A DNA stretch of 64,000 nucleotides from Christensenella sp. UBA6345 (GTDB lineage: Bacteria > Bacillota > Clostridia > Christensenellales > UBA1242), in assembly GCA_002437945.1 (NCBI GenBank), contig DJSB01000048.1, positions 1 through 64,000 of the forward strand. Direction: 5' to 3'. The notes under the pieces were generated by a model, which had not been told where the DNA came from, ran no database searches, and was given only the letters and a program-made list of their open reading frames with translations. The position numbers and the translations under genes are program-made. This document shows positions 34,301 to 40,100 of the stretch, piece by piece (positions within the stretch are counted from its first letter, which is position 1; every line of letters begins with the position of its first letter).

Positions 34301-36540
34301 TCCACACATTTCCATTTCATCTTTGTATATGAAGCATTAATTGGAGAAGAATACAATTTAATTGTGTATTTACCATAAGCATTCTCTTCTTGAGTACTAA
34401 TTAATCCCGAACGGTCATATAATGTGGTTACTTCTGGATTGTTTGAACTAAAATCAGACAATGGAATAGTTACATTAATTTCAACCAAGAAATATAAAGT
34501 CTTGTTTTTCTCGCCGAATTCATTATAACCAGTAATCATAACTTCAATTGTAGATTTACCAGCAATATTTTGAGTTTCAATAGAACGATAATTAGGAACT
34601 TTAACTACTCTAGAATCTGTTGTACTAATAATATGTTCAAGTCCGGTTTTGTCTAAATCATTATAAACTTTATTGTTGATTATAAATGTTACTGGAATAT
34701 TTAATCCATTTCTTACAGTTATTGATGGGATTTGTCCATTTTTCTCTTCACTACCCTGAAGTTCAACACCTGCGATTTTTACACGGCTATTTTCTGTATT
34801 TAAACTTTCAAATAATGTAACTGTAAATACTAATTCACTACCATTCTCGGCAGTAACTTTTACTGTACATACACCAATGTCGCCAAGTGGAGATAAGTTA
34901 ATTGCTGTACTTGATTGAGTATAAGTTAATAATTTACTTGCATCAACATCTCCATCTTTAACAAGTTCAACTTTTAATGTGCCAAAAGCACTTTGTTGTA
35001 TACCATCAATTTTTAAAGGTCTTGATGTGTCTTTTTTAGTAACATCTAGAGCAAGTGATGGCTCGGTAGTACTTAATTCAAGTGTTTTGGTGTCAATATT
35101 AATAGGTATTTCTTTATACACTTTTGAATAAGAAACACTAGTTACAGTAAGTTTAATTGTGGTAGTAGGTGGTGTAGCAAATGTATGTGCTAGATAGTAG
35201 TCCATATTACTATCAATTGGAGTATTAAATGGAATAGCATTATGGAATCTGTCATACAATTGAATATTATTAGCACCACTACTTAATGAAAGAACAACAT
35301 CTTGGTTATTCATGATACCAGTTTCGTTAACAACATTGATTCTAAAACGAGTACCAAATACACCAGAGTTTTCATTATAGTTAGCATATAGTCTTATTTC
35401 TTCTAATGCTTTATTATCTGTACCATTGGTAATATTAATTTCTGTAGGGAATGATTCGCATCTAATATTTAAAGTAATTGTCTGTCTAAATGGTTCATAA
35501 CCTGGGAAATCAGCACGTTCGATTATAAATGTAATTTGGGTTTTACCTTTGCCAATTGCTTTAATATCAAAAGAATTTAGTTTATTAAGTGTTTTGTCTA
35601 TCTGAACAATATTATTAATTACATTATCGTCATCTACAATAGTACCATCATCTTTCAATCCTTTAACTGTTACTTTGTAGTTGTTATTTTCGCTAGCGTT
35701 ATTGTTAAAGTTGAAATATATAGTTTTTGAATATGAATCAGCAGCATTGGTTGCCATGATTAAATCAAATTCGCCATCGCTGTTTTTGTCCAATGCTATA
35801 TCATCATCTGACATATCAGGAGTACGATTATCGTACATTAATGTAATATTATTTTTAGGAACTATGGTTACAACTTTTGCATTAACAAATGAAGTAGTCA
35901 ATTCTGGGTTAACGGTAGATTTGGCTCTGATTTGAAAACTTGATAAAGTAACATCGTTAGGAACAGTTAAGTATTGCCCTTCAGTAACTACTTTAATTAA
36001 TTCGTTAGGTTGGTCACCATTACTTAATTCAAGTTGAATACCATTTTGGTTAGTGCCACTAGGATTGAAAGTGATAAATTTAGAAATATCAGTTTTTTCA
36101 CCTTTTAGCACTGGGATTGTTTCTTGATTAAAAGATAAAGATGTGATAGGTCTGGTTACTCTAACGTTAACTTCTTTACTTAAATTACCTTCTTTAGTCA
36201 TAACGGTAATAGTAATAGGTCCACCTTGACGTGTTGCTTTAAAGTAAGCAGTACTTACACCATTTTTAACCTGTGGCTTATCGTCCACTACTTCAATAAA
36301 GTTGTTAACAGGCATGGAAAAAGACACTGCACCATCATACCCTTTTGGCATCTTTGAAACGGAAGCAGTGATAGAGAAGACATTTTCTTCTACATTGTCT
36401 GATAAGACAACTTCAATGTCTGTATTATCAACATCTAATTTAAGTCCTTTGTACTTATCCTTACTACAGCCAGTAAATATTGCAACTGTACTTATAAGAA
36501 TTAAAGTAAACACAATCAATTTTTTTCGTATGTAACCCAT
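13324..36540 (-). CDS. Giant surface lipoprotein A with GLUG beta-helix modules (about 7738 aa)
   Basis: This uninterrupted gene encodes a giant exported lipoprotein. I chose the ATG at 36540 because AAGGA sits 8 nt before it; the ATG three codons upstream (36549) has no usable ribosome binding site. The N-terminus has lysines, a hydrophobic stretch and the lipobox-like IFTGC. Residues ~25-1015 look like Ig-like domains and contain a zinc-ribbon-like CxxC pair. Seven beta-helix modules begin near residues 1020, 2987, 3530, 4300, 5440, 5780 and 6280, several filled with GLUG motifs (VGGIVGYNTGVV, AGGIVGILNSGVV). A BIG2-like domain lies near 2115-2160. A Trp-rich segment near 6813-6840 precedes several Listeria-Bacteroides-type repeats (about 7175-7630). 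There is no LPXTG motif, S-layer domain or C-terminal membrane segment, so anchoring is by the N-terminal lipid. Similar architectures occur in adhesins; the ligand and biological role are unknown. It is paralogous to the giant gene on its right. Confidence 0.9.
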   Translation of the reverse strand: MGYIRKKLIVFTLILISTVAIFTGCSKDKYKGLKLDVDNTDIEVVLSDNVEENVFSITASVSKMPKGYDGAVSFSMPVNNFIEVVDDKPQVKNGVSTAYFKATRQGGPITITVMTKEGNLSKEVNVRVTRPITSLSFNQETIPVLKGEKTDISKFITFNPSGTNQNGIQLELSNGDQPNELIKVVTEGQYLTVPNDVTLSSFQIRAKSTVNPELTTSFVNAKVVTIVPKNNITLMYDNRTPDMSDDDIALDKNSDGEFDLIMATNAADSYSKTIYFNFNNNASENNNYKVTVKGLKDDGTIVDDDNVINNIVQIDKTLNKLNSFDIKAIGKGKTQITFIIERADFPGYEPFRQTITLNIRCESFPTEINITNGTDNKALEEIRLYANYNENSGVFGTRFRINVVNETGIMNNQDVVLSLSSGANNIQLYDRFHNAIPFNTPIDSNMDYYLAHTFATPPTTTIKLTVTSVSYSKVYKEIPINIDTKTLELSTTEPSLALDVTKKDTSRPLKIDGIQQSAFGTLKVELVKDGDVDASKLLTYTQSSTAINLSPLGDIGVCTVKVTAENGSELVFTVTLFESLNTENSRVKIAGVELQGSEEKNGQIPSITVRNGLNIPVTFIINNKVYNDLDKTGLEHIISTTDSRVVKVPNYRSIETQNIAGKSTIEVMITGYNEFGEKNKTLYFLVEINVTIPLSDFSSNNPEVTTLYDRSGLISTQEENAYGKYTIKLYSSPINASYTKMKWKCVDNYGETLEPQTSISNWDGEFYEYDKSQGATVIQYSNSEYTIIVRIIDLASAEVECYFNSATNKDYLTFRLIAKVEQSFVNEDGVQISAPKETSVRFVVNKVVKVSDYIFTNIASISNEDVLQCITCGHKVERSSITEDADFSQPQVELTCPVCGKKTTHKVIRSGYSLIEYDERDLNYANGQYNNPEAQVKVVDFDILPKNALNKNLAAECSDPALTVNVDNTNRKINITINSQLMTDNMAIIKVYALDNVDNMGSYTSYKEIKIKVNDGKTKATAYNIYTVEDLKRINSSLNSYYVLRNNIMLTDDWMPIGYVNGIVNKFTGYLSGHYEEVENDTLIFAADYSINNLRIHNDNIDYFGLFAYLGENAVIERLTINNFKIKANITRQVNIFAGALAGYSEGTIENVVVNDGSGIANITGDYYVNSSKEEPNNGIFITGSTDTSENSFYFVGGVVGFLNNTSRYSLNTSMKINGEGRNTTNGLDYKAIDTTSNYRITSNEIQKLQERAVRSYRYCGENNSDAASQMFDVTSTALINVSVKSNNIAYIGGMVGFNNRAYIHNANDNETLTNSTHVITSINSSLPEEQKINSMYASFGGVVGFNAGIVAGVTAKADIIGDYKDRQEEYYMSNVGGIVGYNTGVVKDNVSFPLLRGFTNIGGIVGKSETGIVHIVSNPDDTTKYHFVNGIGNSTSEENAKFQENFVDFNKNFKIYLENFETLSLTKSEIRQLLNSLSIDTNNVDDYVNAIGEHDDNATFAIIRITYHDLILGKSSLVSTEYDFRLGNDKGNGFTQSYYSQSITSGLAKSLSLVGTNLILNNQVQMLKLNTIDDEYKTAIIGFNGVGGVIGTYNGLVVVDSDLRIKNIYYNSDNPSSSTNVFTSVYNYISYSPISYNSVYSYNNDPITPYNVSGYGTGYYGDIIVSDAHTKSLTNDNRNFAGGIVGILNSGVVTDAQAFVDIQGHLAGLGGVVGQTKGIVQINNTSFIGTLYNNDIDKVENKATPATGGIVGDALSASNTFALIGDYISGASAKTIYSYAASQLSAMYPTAYYGDIDISLDAQKENVSQFKFINRYYNNITNSYFMAMSKYGYITTKQIPTKPDSSDTTKSSYDTTSKDNYALASGYVGEGEKQVEIKYYDRLGESKVTETVSVDMIKVNQVATAITNESDKQNQAIDLKSQISYSFNSTENNIDSILSAYIVTSGNDKNGDGLIDETDGNKLTYIQRENQLETDNRHWYINSEVNNGLPVLFGIPRVVRLNNDDYSYRVNLLVNFPPKQINIEHIKDGVRTFIASLNDNEQNKLYSIISYYELADENYVATENGQSINFGSDTKVRLLPDDEVKLINDIKSKNRYNLSDILKVSTVPSFINSNSVKITSSNTNVLSIEMNYDNTYSFVARGAGNSTLTISSAYDSDLTHVVPINVINTINKIGLTYASSGVNTTITNNKEIIIPKSTLEYPSNVAIKSNVYGNYEYKGNNVTKTFSLESNMDGGVRYYFARLDSSNNPIVKFAKDSVSNYDFISKSTAITVNDKIRKEETIGDNVVYYFDVPSTMEAKFASTETFKNVSFVAVPYVNVYDGNRLIGTSTIVDVTSNDFVLRNYRNMVSVFNVTFSDVNWALNSSVSSLTINPSTEMSFKIDIRTEKSFEELYLTYYDSDNIERTIPVSKAFGDNNKDKKILIGDIALRCTNIPKQTVNGYLSYYFDIYIDYDSKSNISQSYVKNLTFFVAKFNTSDSIIVSENGYVTNDLTDYMDNNLKAVIPVAVNPQPVNDIVLKHYPNSEVSVSYDDNNNKITNVNLNEIAYDNIIPGHVGILKAYISPEYAAYDRLEISSSVDANTVVQLEQMLANARETDYGIIYNGTYQTLLTDIIRIDNGIVLQKKSYINQNKETKYNGYIYIRTLINSFVTEANSFTLTVRAYKDGVVDPVKVKSIKLDVQSPPSLSITIDGETRGVVARGTEHEITVQTNNFDGVVNFDESYMYYYGSNDQEIRVGAYKTDFEVIYRNNKYYLYTNLNTSTKYKIALIGKVSKKINGETIIFTSNVDVRITDFLIEEITVDNVFDGYMMGIFNQPYKLIVRVNKAKYNSEIAESVKLKIAQIEAQFSKATYKDTNNGQVLASPYIWRTVDTSVIDGDSRYAKIPDANESNSDKIIANSFTIGARNDGDFGETVYTVQNTKFGSNDRLAAVVKFAYGSQDPKDKKGEVQLIPITSDSTIDTTDSSYYIIKEEICEFTFNFHRERDEDAPDPISTVEELINMEDGVDYILVNDLTLKDWTPLRSDLKINSLDGNGYVLKLESFNLDSYDESADLIEEANIGIFSRINAGTTIKNLIIEIAPTSDHIASESASYDSKYVDLYVDARAYKNVTFGILAAENAGLITNVQVTYNATELINQRVQLTGETLPTSTKTNYYSSRDLSVVRIETTTTIETQTHYMAGLVAKNLDEGDSIGTITNSSIDDISISGVGYVSGFVVENAGKISSSYFKGGNIINRVAENYNESATSGFVIYNNSTNSAIQYSYVQGRVGEGNNPEGQINSSNFPDKTGLEKDIKSSFAGYNYIHSNDPKNKPNDNVVSLRAMNAVISTKTKASAFVFENDAVVSNSYANIMVNGVDSSGFVFRNKSKGTISSCYSLSSVKTNDYSSSPFTGVSEQSTYNNDNPTGYSDTHYLKIGSAVEDSDLERQYPDNFLDTDEPATAIGSTQLFEYNTFQSYAFNTDFEKNSVDKVTRAVWFMPSLNLSTDLAKKLKHSSYIAKRPELVAANMKTISVRVWTGTSQSEKNQYEYKSSPIGSDISNPKLIKSAEEFNKYFNQEMTVDVKNKSYAVRLISDIAFNSTDLTATTYTTQYSGDLDGNGMTINELRVVCDTDFESDDAQEEINYLGLFGQIVTEPIDTMTSRRGVVRNLNLVVDDVRGSKVKYVGALAGSIENADVFNINITGKSDSAFIQGQNVVGGLAGLVIGDSQIVNITNTVNVQSAYFSSSNIFSSKNPVANKGTFNIYDRAIPVLELGQTKKDQEPVKDDGIANTNVRVVSYAGGVIGILDVDSGSNSQSKQSLFNANARKLKVHGNIRIDGEIVGGVVGLNGYTSTISDATFIIDEDVTPKLRGTRISGGIVGENRGTLQRSYIAHTKTIQDKIDAEYKKGVSVSTANPIIYSSELNYNDLFARNANYIGGVIGFNNAGTVSDSYSRINVINLNSMYAGGFTGLDISGSYESIYVTSSVKGYYSAGGLIGLATKTASESVNDPTDSGMSSTRFAMGKMNDYLFFNTSTELTDSNGSQVDLKYSESKSSIPSSNLYNIGATSRGVLTNSIISLRKVVAINIWRKEDTNIVRKNSSQSSIGDNSYIGGFIGTLLYYVKDSSALTVGGIISAAENYYPQYQYTTNKYQSGEEITNVMSEVGLVVAGLTGDPKDGYSGNDDSSKAQFADDRRLNNNSFKNAGDFGYDEQKFETASAGSKKFTYKYNRYSRRQNISSARTYKELITSLTIIDEEENAIIKSNTYGIYKSGVIDRKNDNITVPLNYESWTTNRWTGIRRETAADNATVFPYLEAKPEKTVIEVDTVEKLKLMSDFRNAEFVLMNDIDLNDEEWTPIGSVASPFRGSLYSSKDANGVYNNFKIKNLKISQVGNEVYYGLLGYTSDASFHHFGLEKVDINVSSSNLNKENDIYNNPLFIGSLVGYSDAGTKIENVNVSNVTITSKTAGAIGGLIGYSGNGSINTCTINGLQINVQGIGDISKAGDNIDKTLAYGGLAGMITASASSKYIIANSKLSRGKVGNSEIINTIPIINIDIDKGGILQQYLNNISNKSFDVGGLAGRINDSTSMANNISSNEVTIKLNVELDFANDINSIINNINIGSLAGYANKIRLTNDGGNINKLINSDEKEEKDVVVINNYKGTFNYGGAIGKLVGETLSDDAINKQVSALYAFGKIVDITINGDSDNLINNIGGAIGYVENCTLSNIYVGSSKITYNAKIINGTNNIGGAIGNVNNCQTINRVYVDGNYTINHNSETINSVYDNIGGAFGKVFMAQNVNDAYEINQVVSSVNITTNIDITGNPKPTEYVVGGLIGKLYNGIVSESVATGNIAGTCTGSKINYVGGLVGNIDLNQTLNGVKNNIVKVIKSYSTTDIDLGKIFSTGSSNFAGLIVGNITFNKDNINSKVELSNNYSIGKFLYSVENKLAYADRENKGGFIGGFTTDLPLAYISNVKNLLFYNNIYNKDFVPYGNNYGDGYSTEELLFSGENIPFKSLKFNNEFINKEVWTIINQYSYPQLTWLNKTEESIAGINIAHADGIAINLQKLGTKVNPQILDSNITNINTNITNETYIVDSTKSISGIKLTNAQIYINPNKSDLISALSIDSIDSHSLLYGLTYNNTGNYLINNNSGMVINTSINSKLININKGIVYQTTIKNPGASTEFYIVNENIQTGIIDSMSINQQNITAKSKLVSDNKGYMFRSLSKDSNVSLSSDSDNGGNNYISSYKVVSDGNNTTYTYYDGSAISYEVIRDANGSIKCNDKVVVKNGKFDLGSLTSKNNSYTANPLSHDGFDMINDWVVINSTEEKLNYSIPMLRYELADNNDSYRTNYYGDISSDYIWANKTSQNEITELAGIVKNNNKIYIVNDKNNAEDNKNSTISMSDLIKMTNIGYIENNAIDYQLATGSEKYNNSSKYFNFNYSETTDTDSRISKVSTYKYNFGVRTHYNRMVVNSEGKEFWLAEDIKLNGKLWTPVGVGYESFGIELPESNKNDEISYTSSSVHGIEYPFRGSIQGTGKTISGATVVESNRNVGIFGTVKSTSFAKNLFIKDSNFISVSENGFAVAGSIAGRAIVGSTNQAQSQLTYSVVEYIGTENADVYASNRASGLVGDLIGIKTINDKNNEKIVIRYAYVNSNVYSLDKDNSSANAFIHIGNISSNITSQNTTDITQMYIAGNIGTYSYNNGYVYTRAESSDSSKTNLIGGFVTEIPEVSRTLYAVNYRDINSMGRYFNNKITSEYLQNHDLDYFTWGTIWTRIKGTNNDYPTLKNALQYWVNDTKELAAEGNVFKVTTPQELAYIATLVNNNDSSIQNKTVVLMNDIDLGGKLWTPIGYSSTNNFSGTFNFNGKTISNITVTGAYTKVSNNETGDVVQEVNTPYMGLFGYLDQTAHITSRDINDSNKKTQGNIGQIGDNSRILGNYYVGGLVGYAKDASIENVTNNATITSSIATKDFENNKMGCGGVIGTIDNDTKGDYVFSNLINNGKITTSRNNVGGVVGVILSSNMANTKIQKCSNNGIIETTSDSIGGIAGRAIGEENSQVTIDGQLNKADSPTIVDNTALIIGHKYIGGIAGYIRDAIVVNSTNGGTIIAKDISGIEEVGEAVGGIAGYIEDSDVCEVINEGAVGAINENRKQGGIIGYAKGSGNITNLLNKNKLGVFDDKYIVNKNNNDTSRFVGYLEVGSQYKIYTGVDIASSTEGKNTVIYREGTKKVTAEDLNVDRYGQILINTTYLSNLSNLHTSVTYDGKTYVSYDQVFDQNLIWENVTSNRKNININYTINPKGTEPETKDGKYVIYNAGNLKYLSELNRKRFGIECTDKNIVFGNNISVDDHLPLGRNAYPWRTSIDGAKYTVTINSVDSSSLSMSLLGGVINSGASELIIKDIRLKYNSSITINKSSGLLLDSGTSIIISGIKILSNGGQLNINPSYGFDTFGTIAQNLYNSKVSELENYQDITINNVQKVGGLLGYMRNTLFDNCINESNISFGTTEVIGGLIGQAEGSLENGQLKFAITNSKCSNSEKNYAIKSYVDSGNASTVGGIVGLSNNYYYQKNIFGKNLEDGGKFCRRNGDLTAGTVGGIVAKSDSDLIVNCTTYGNYGNNSANVSGGIVGEVNGTGYKDNILSSVYNCTNYARVIGIYAGGIAGKAKEASFNINTNHKNGEILTDSASTGYSGGIVGYATDSQIDGCINQGYIASESFTTSVKVGGIAGESERGSLKNCTHNGYVGILAKTAPNKQAKADGYNILYFYNVLNVDNNNGGNYTTYKYEEEPHTVGDSGIKDNAYNLTYIAYSDSNTSMENNNCNVEDNNKFAVHDYFVTSGRYCTGWRLWWGGARIWADVYDYTGTLSDDGVTPFKLNDAYSEQKTPGDVNGDRKKNLEDGTQKIAYGACNFWGTINTNISVVMSFNAEPSSSFPANSDIKSYIIEFYDKTGKYPTTRKVYYDGDQITLPIMQTENSTLKVWTKDESGKREISSGEVISESNFTFTQSGNDLVCRIYAKWVDKEVMIVLDKNKDYIKNDEPDDPNTNPSIGTLFIKNNGSIDDFTFNDREDIKQQLMDTTYDKNCIYRVNPDGWYHVSISTWNYWVEWANKSTKGMSDDDEAKVKESRKMLDKYLGEDNYDRAGYADRDNKESFDNNHSRYDSTRVTTKTIFSITKETIKIDRKTEVEQTTDTYTIYPYWQRAYTVKFDLNNEKDEKPSDFDDQIIDEYSYVVKPKAIPTHRLTENEFGYWYYDDENVKFDFDNTKVTSNMTLTAKWKLREYNVKFIYGENLSLNKTLKVVHGSNVASANGYTELLSKVNIPGYTFKYWTEYGDQYNTNEPVEKDLTLKAYYEPIEYTVTFNNGTTASIKVKYNQYISVDSVPTTVKSAPVGYTTNVEYWYLDDEETAFDYENIPITGNITLNAKLIPDNVVITYHYVDMNNQAIIENVTDNSLLFGSIFKETHANEFIKDIDGYRFTGFYSDSNTPYDFEQEINSTKLDVYLKYIRTYNVTFIADSKYASDGVAVNKTIKVDKGGKIKDSDIPNNFIPTDKSYWLTDNNDPNTDISIDTINITSDITVYYYATYKVNIVYTIDESTGIFDTQYVEVGGSATKPTKDVEIISGYRFDNYYADESFTTLYDFDEKISTCDKKIYMKYIKLVTITYMSYDAGSSSYYTGDYTDTSDSEHKKLSMTIDIDTTIDDYEGKFIQFYANDGIKVTWYILEEDGSYTEITVDDGSSIEDKIKSMKISKDTTFVFKIESTGA
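13640..15015 (-). repeat. C-terminal Listeria-Bacteroides-type repeats of giant lipoprotein A
   Basis: Several related units of about 70-90 residues share the pattern YTVTFxxx...GxxxxxxxxxxPTxxGYxFxxWYxDxxxxxxFDFxxxxxxxxxxLYAKW. Clear members include segments ending in MTLTAKWKLREYNVKFIYG, LTLKAYYEPIEYTVTFNNG and ITLNAKLIP. This matches the Listeria-Bacteroides (InlB B-repeat, Flg_new) family seen in secreted proteins. The second giant protein has no such block. Confidence 0.7.
16150..23650 (-). repeat. Beta-helix modules 4-7 of giant lipoprotein A
   Basis: Four module caps are visible: VDTVEKLKLMSD...MNDIDLNDEEWTPIG, EFWLAEDIKLNGKLWTPVG, VTTPQELAYIATL...DIDLGGKLWTPIG and a weaker YVIYNAGNLKYLSEL with LPLGRNAYPW. 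Each leads into GLUG-like units such as VGGLIGYAG..., IGGIAGYIRDAIVVNS and SGGIVGYATDSQIDGC. Several late units carry a Cys after the motif (NGC, SDVCEV, DGCINQG, KNCTHNG), giving a Cys-stacked ladder. Confidence 0.65.
23660..27580 (-). repeat. Beta-helix modules 2 and 3 of giant lipoprotein A
   Basis: The caps read DPISTVEELINMEDGVDYIL followed by LDGNGYVLKLESF, and NPKLIKSAEEFNKYF followed by GDLDGNGMTINELRV. GLUG units follow, for example IGGVIGFNNAGTVSDSYS. The same two caps occur at matching places in the second giant protein. Confidence 0.65.
31209..33490 (-). repeat. First beta-helix module and GLUG array of giant lipoprotein A
   Basis: The cap YNIYTVEDLKRINSS...IMLTDDWMPIGYV is followed by about eight GLUG motifs at irregular spacing (AGALAGYSEGTIENV, IGGMVGFNN, FGGVVGFNAGIV, VGGIVGYNTGVV, IGGIVGKSETGIV, VGGVIGTYNGLVV, AGGIVGILNSGVV, LGGVVGQTKGIV). 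Long loops between motifs depart from a simple repeat. Confidence 0.7.
33844..33936 (-). other. Zinc-ribbon-like insert in giant lipoprotein A
   Basis: The translation has CITCGHKV and, 23 residues later, CPVCGKK: Cys869, 872, 896 and 899 counted from the chosen start. Spacing and the CG after each pair fit a zinc ribbon, a fold usual in cytoplasmic proteins. It lies just before the first beta-helix module. Cysteines are otherwise rare in this half of the protein. Confidence 0.6.
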
Positions 36541-36594
36541 GGTTTTCATCCTTAAAATTTAATATAGTTTTTGTTAATTTTTATCTTTTAATGC

Positions 36595-36630
36595 AATTAT
36601 ATTAAATATATAATTATATATAATATAATT
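36595..36630 (-). promoter_or_regulatory. 5'-proximal AT hairpin of the giant A mRNA
   Basis: A perfect 9-bp stem (36595-36603 with 36622-36630) begins about 6 nt after the predicted transcription start. Its loop contains a further AT palindrome. It could protect the 5' end, but AT-only stems are weak and arise readily in such DNA. Confidence 0.3.
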
Positions 36631-36642
36631 ACTCCTAGCAAT

Positions 36643-36672
36643 ATTATATATTTTATATCTACTATTAGTCAA
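36643..36672 (-). promoter_or_regulatory. Promoter of giant lipoprotein A
   Basis: TTGACT (36667-36672) and a perfect TATAAT (36643-36648) are 18 bp apart. The leader would be about 95 nt. The extreme AT content makes chance matches to the -10 likely, but the -35 is informative. Confidence 0.5.
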
Positions 36673-37117
36673 ATATAATACTATAATAATCCTAAATATT
36701 GCGGATTTTTTAAATAAAATTTTTTATCAATTTTAATATAAAAATACAACAAAATTGTTAACATTTTTATTTATATCAACATAAAAAATAGTCAAAAAAC
36801 ACTTAAATTTTTTAACAACAACAATACAAATTTTTTAAAAAAATAAGTAAAATTTAACATTAAAAATAGCATAAAAATACAACAAAAAATCAATAAAATT
36901 TTAATAAAAATAATATGTGTATTCGTATTATTTTTAGTTAATAAAACACACTCTTTCAATGCGGGGAAAAAGAATAAAAACACAAATAAAAATCAGTAAA
37001 ATAATGCTTAAACAGCATATAATTTTACTTAAAAATAGTGTGATTTTTAACAGTATAATTTTTATTAAATATTTTTGATTTTAATTAAATATTTTAGTAT
37101 TTAACAATATTAATAGA
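36673..37117 (-). other. AT-rich spacer between the two giant genes
   Basis: This roughly 445-bp stretch is almost pure A and T with poly-A tracts. The only open frame of note (36792-36983) starts at a GTG without a ribosome binding site and encodes a Phe/Leu-rich string expected by chance from T-rich DNA. I see no gene, RNA or repeat here. Confidence 0.6.
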
Positions 37118-37158
37118 AGCAATAAAAAAGTGCGTAAAATACGCACTTTTTTATTGCT
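37118..37158 (-). terminator. Terminator of the 18-kb giant gene
   Basis: A perfect 19-bp stem (37118-37136 with 37140-37158) with a 3-nt loop has its upstream arm starting inside the stop codon (37157-37159). The internal A/T run provides the U-tract in either direction. Confidence 0.9.
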
Positions 37159-40100
37159 AAATTTTAAAAATCGTACCGCTCCAGTAAGTTGCAGGGAACT
37201 TTCCAAAAGTACCACCAGCATCATAATTTTGAGTGTCTGATTTATATTCTTTTGCATCAAAATAACTATTACCAAAATCAATACTCATACCTGGATATGC
37301 AGTCATCTTTAATGCATTATAATAATCACCATATTTATCATGTTTGTAGTATTTATACAAACCATAATAATAGTAATCATCTTTTGCCATTTCTACTTTT
37401 TTAGCATACGATGAATCCCATTTTGATAACTCGCCTAAATATTGCAAAGCGTCAATATTTTTTGATGCGGCATCATTAGTATATTCATTTAAGTCGGAAT
37501 CAAAACCATTAATCTCATTATAAATGCTAGAATCATATTTATAATAATTAACATCACCATACAAAAGTGCTTGAGAAGTTGTATTACCATACAATTTTAG
37601 TTTTCTAACACCTTTTTTAATTTCTCTTGCAACAGTATTAGTATCTCTTTTAAATGCCACATATACTGTTGAACTAGTGATTCGAAGCCTATAAATTCGA
37701 TATTCATCTATTAAATTATTAAATTGAGAACTGCTACTTGAGTATGTAGAAGTTACATTTGTACCATATTTAGCACCAGTAATAAATCCAAATAATGGTT
37801 TAAATGCATTTTTACCTGCAATTTTTGTATTAGACCCCAATTTAGTTTCTATGCCACCATATTCAATTGCAACCGCATTATCAATTTCACTACATTCTAG
37901 AATATTACTTGCACCTCTACCACCAAGACCAAAGTATGAATTAAAGTCATTATTAGTCCAACCGTGATTTGCATTGGAAATACCCATTCTTAAAGAGTCA
38001 CCCATATAACCAGTATCTTGGTCTATATCATCATTACTTAAATAATTAAATGTAGTCGATGCTACGTAACAATTATAAATTGTACCTTGCGTACTTAATC
38101 CAGCAATACCACCAAATAGTCTATCTCCATTAATAGTTGAGCCATTAACTTCTACATTCCTAATAGCACCGGTATTAATACCCGCAACACCGCCAACAGC
38201 AGTATTGAAATTATTAGTATTTTCCCCTATATTTGCACTAATATAAGATCTTATAGAGCCATACCCTTGAATTGTACCTTTATTAAGTCCAACGACACCA
38301 CCTAGAACAAAACGTCCATTAATCTTAACACTTTTAGCCGAACTACTCCAATTATAATTTCTATCTGTAATAGAAATAATTGTATTTGCTTCGGCTATAC
38401 CAGCAATACCACCTACACCATTATCACCTGTAAGTTCAACACCATTTATTGTGCAGTTTTGCATAGTTCCGCCACTTAATAATCCAACAATACCACCAAT
38501 AGCCGTATCAGCATTTAGTAATTTGTCTTTTACGCTATCTAATGTGTTGGAGTTTACTTTTGTTTCACCATTAGCAATAGAATCATATAATAATCTATTA
38601 GTATCTGAAATATATTTTGCAGTGATTTTTGTTTGATTACCAACTCTAATTTTTTCTATTTTGCTATTATCTAAACTGTTACCTACCAAACCACCGACAT
38701 GTCTTTGACCATTGATAGTAACATCATTGATGTTATAGAAAATACCATCACCAATAATATTTCCATTTTTCATCTTACCAACCATACCGCCGACATCTTC
38801 ACTACCTGTAATAGTAGAATCTCTAACAATAGAGTAATTGATGTCTTTATTGTTTACACCTACTATTCCACCTACATTATTAGTATTTTTAGTTTCAATA
38901 GTAACGTTATCAACTATAACATTATTGATTATTCCATTATTTTGACCTGCTAAAGCACCTGTTTGTACATTGTTGGTATCAAATTTTAATACAAAATCGT
39001 AAAGTTTTAAGTTAGATACTGTAGAAGCAGATTCAATAATTGCAAACAAACCTACACTAGCATTTTGGTTAGCACTAGTAATAGATAAATTTCTAATAAT
39101 ATGGTTCAAACCATTAAAGTTTTTCTTTAATGCAAAGTATGAATTGTAGTTTTTAGTTGTATTGTTTATTTCTCCATTGAAATTGATTTTACTCATATCA
39201 ATGTTAGTTAACAATATAAATCCTTTAAATGATGAATTATCTTGATACGACGATAAAGCATTTAATTGTCCAGCATGAATAATTGGGAAATATCTCTTTT
39301 CAACTTCTACACCACTTAATTGTGACAAAATAGGAGAATAATCAGATCCATCAAAGTTAAGTAAAGTAATTACTTTATCTGCAGAATTAATAGTTGCATA
39401 ACCAAAGTTATAGAACTCATCTTCATTAGAATTAACATCATATTTCCAACTACTTGGTACAAATGTGGTAGCCAAAGCATATTTAAAGAATGTTCTAACA
39501 GAATCCGATGATTCTAACATAGTTTGTGTTTTAACAAATCTAATACCTGCACCATCATTAGAAGTTTTTACATCTTTTGAATCTAAATAGTCAACCTTAT
39601 CGTTCTTAATACTCATGGCTTCGCCATCATAATAACATTTACGTATAGTGCCATCATTATTAGAAGCGAATACCGAACCCACATTAGCATTAATCTTACC
39701 AGCATAATAAGATGTCTCGATAACACCTTGGTTATCAACTACAAAACCTGAAATAATATTAGCATTTCTTAAGAAAACTAAATCGCTTGAACTATTGATA
39801 ATACTCATAGTTGAATAACAATCTTTTATAAATCCATCTGCAAAGTTGTTATTAACAAATCCACTTAATTGATTATTACCGCCAGAAGCAAAATTAACAC
39901 TATTTGCTACTATAAGTATAGTACTACCGCTTTGTACGATATTACCATGGTTGTTATATACGAATGCTGAAACTGAATCACTAAATGTTACAGAAGTTGT
40001 ATTAATAATGTTGTATGTAATACAGTTAACTATATTGCCATAGTTATTCTCTATTATCGCATATTTATTATTTGAATTAGTGTAATCAAACAATACTTTG

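Noticed and set aside
13324..36549. Giant gene as fused non-ribosomal peptide or polyketide synthase
   Set aside because: No carrier, adenylation or ketosynthase motifs; lipobox, Ig-like, GLUG and Listeria-Bacteroides repeats fit a surface protein.
36541..36549. ATG at 36549 as start of giant A
   Set aside because: The AAGG motif abuts this ATG, leaving no spacing, whereas it is placed ideally for the ATG at 36540.
36792..36983. 63-residue Phe/Leu-rich reading frame in the spacer between the giant genes
   Set aside because: It starts at GTG without a ribosome binding site, lies in almost pure AT sequence and encodes a composition expected by chance.
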